From Verrucomicrobiota bacterium (GTDB lineage: Bacteria > Verrucomicrobiota > Verrucomicrobiia > Limisphaerales > JAKPVM01), in assembly GCA_029572555.1 (NCBI GenBank), contig JAKPVM010000062.1, forward strand, positions 1-53,472: a DNA stretch of 53,472 nt, in the 5' to 3' direction. Below, piece by piece: positions 52,597 to 53,472 of the stretch (its first letter is position 1; each line of letters starts with the position of its first letter). The position numbers and the translations under genes are program-made. The notes under the pieces are model-generated. The model was not told the origin of the DNA. It saw only the letters and a list, made by a program, of their open reading frames with translations, and made no database searches.

Positions 52597-53472
52597 TTAT
52601 TCTGATATCAAACGCCCCCGATAAAAACGAAACGGGGCGACGTTTGTTTCATCAATTGAAATTGAACCATCAGCATTTGTTATAGATACCGAAATAAATT
52701 CAACCCAGTTAATTAAATTGCTTGATGTCTCTATTTTATATTGCTTATTGGGTTCACCCATAAATTTTAAACAGGTTTTGTTACTTGGTAATCTCTCTAT
52801 AAGACTAAAATATCCCGGGTTATCCTTATTGATAGGATTTGTGTCTAATTGATATTCCAGCAAGTTGTTCAATCCATCACCATCTGAATCAATATTATCA
52901 GCCGAGCCATCTGTGGGCAGACCATATTTTTGCAACCAGCCAATGAACTCCCCTGGTGCCGAAGTCTGGAATTCATAAGCGCCCATATCTACTCTGCCAT
53001 CAATTATTCTTTGACGCCCATCTAAATCAACATTTCCGTAGGCATAATAATTAGTACCTGCATTAATACAGGGCGAATTGGATTGTAACCGTAAGTTGCC
53101 ATTAGATAAATCCACAAACAGCGGTTCATCACTTATATTGCCTTCGCCATCTGGTAAAGGAGTAGTGCAGGAGTAGTAGAATGATGAATAATAGTAATTG
53201 GGATTAGCAAGCGCAGTATTATAATAAACAATACAGTTGGAGAGCGTACAATCATAAGAACCACCACCAATATATGTTGCTGAATTGCCAGTCAAAGTGC
53301 AGTTGTAGAGTGTGCTATAATCTGCACCACCACCATACCTATATGCTGAATTGCCAGTCAATACGCAGTTGTAGAGTGTGCTATAATCTGCACCACCACC
53401 ATACCTATATGCTGAATTGCCAGTCAATACGCAGTTGTAGATTGTGCCATAATATGCACCACCACCAGAATC
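52597..53472 (-). CDS. Secreted beta-helix (polymorphic-membrane-protein-like) protein, 5' end outside window
   Basis: The frame runs off the right edge; 291 residues are visible. The first part is a ladder of short repeats with TLYNC, VLTGNSAYRYGGGADYS and TLSNCIVYYNTA, the right-handed beta-helix pattern of Pmp-like surface proteins. Next come SGNL-type residues (NLRLQSNSPCINAG, VDMGAYEFQTSAPGEF), a calcium-binding-like stretch (NIDSDGDGLNNLLEY) and a 70-residue C-terminal domain ending FYRGRLISE, which may be a sorting or outer-membrane signal. It is probably exported and surface-displayed; the ligand is unknown. Confidence 0.87.
   Translation of the reverse strand, partial: DSGGGAYYGTIYNCVLTGNSAYRYGGGADYSTLYNCVLTGNSAYRYGGGADYSTLYNCTLTGNSATYIGGGSYDCTLSNCIVYYNTALANPNYYYSSFYYSCTTPLPDGEGNISDEPLFVDLSNGNLRLQSNSPCINAGTNYYAYGNVDLDGRQRIIDGRVDMGAYEFQTSAPGEFIGWLQKYGLPTDGSADNIDSDGDGLNNLLEYQLDTNPINKDNPGYFSLIERLPSNKTCLKFMGEPNKQYKIETSSNLINWVEFISVSITNADGSISIDETNVAPFRFYRGRLISE
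53281..53472. repeat. 66-base tandem repeat within the beta-helix gene
   Basis: Units start with TGAATTGCCAGTCAA at 53281, 53347 and 53413, 66 bases (22 codons) apart. They are almost identical at the DNA level; the third is cut by the window end. Such near-perfect in-frame repeats can gain or lose copies without a frameshift. Confidence 0.88.

Noticed and set aside
1-53472. tRNA and rRNA genes
   Set aside because: No TTCGA-type arm flanked by pairable stems and no rRNA-like sequence found by eye; a formal tRNA scan could still change this.

Overview
The window is an AT-rich chromosomal segment, most likely from a member of the Verrucomicrobiota of the Limisphaerales/Pedosphaera type. The pointers are a prepilin-like stretch ending in LLPSLSKAKARA; three secreted proteins ending in the same kind of domain, closing on FYR-x-R; five proteins with Tat-type twin-arginine signals, three of them Gfo/Idh/MocA oxidoreductases; secreted PQQ-like beta-propellers; a DUF6807 (PmoA-like) protein; and a GspC-like protein seen in this group. 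The assignment rests on protein style only. No rRNA or tRNA was found.

Layout. 1-8.5 kb: the end of a giant surface protein built from 400-residue tandem units, a terminator, a small secreted protein with a five-residue repeat, two secreted PQQ-like propellers, and ruvB. 8.5-9.1 kb: a hicBA pair whose hicA end is overwritten by a dispersed palindrome. 9.1-15.3 kb: secreted oxidoreductases, a phosphodiesterase, an FmdB zinc ribbon and a membrane-anchored NlpC/P60-like protein. 15.3-20.9 kb: cdsA-dxr, a small orphan gene behind a structured leader with a terminator, a Ser/Thr kinase, a frameshifted oxidoreductase and a ferredoxin. 21-22.1 kb: a scar in which a transposase start is joined to a truncated adhesin. 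22.3-27 kb: malic enzyme, a WecA/TagO-type sugar-phosphate transferase, the GspC-like protein and an SGNH hydrolase. 27-33 kb: hypE and hypD, downstream of a compact sugar cluster (TIM-barrel isomerase, sugar porter, DUF6807). 33.1-33.6 kb: a dead cas3 helicase fragment. 33.7-40 kb: a dehydrogenase, an MFS transporter, an LptG-type permease and an SPFH plus ribbon-helix-helix pair. 40.3-51.1 kb: a three-gene operon of ECF sigma factor, VWA protein with an anti-sigma-like N-terminus, and a 2356-residue membrane protein. 51.4 kb to the end: a divergent tRNA-dihydrouridine synthase and the end of a beta-helix surface protein.

The strongest candidate for an undescribed system is the operon at 40308-51112. 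Sigma and VWA genes overlap by four bases and the giant gene follows after 30 bases. The VWA protein joins an anti-sigma-like head, a pseudopilin-like membrane helix, a Gly/Gln-rich spacer and a YfbK-like VWA module. The giant protein has at least seven diverged copies of a beta-rich module around a central membrane domain. Together they look like an envelope-sensing or envelope-building machine with its own transcription factor. The second candidate is the leader RNA at 17975-18127.

The window also shows a record of genome decay: paired palindromes in intergenic gaps and in hicA, degenerate copies of an ATCCTGTAAATCC-type repeat, a cas3 relic with two in-frame stops, an IS1380-like transposase stub, and a one-base frameshift in a Tat signal.
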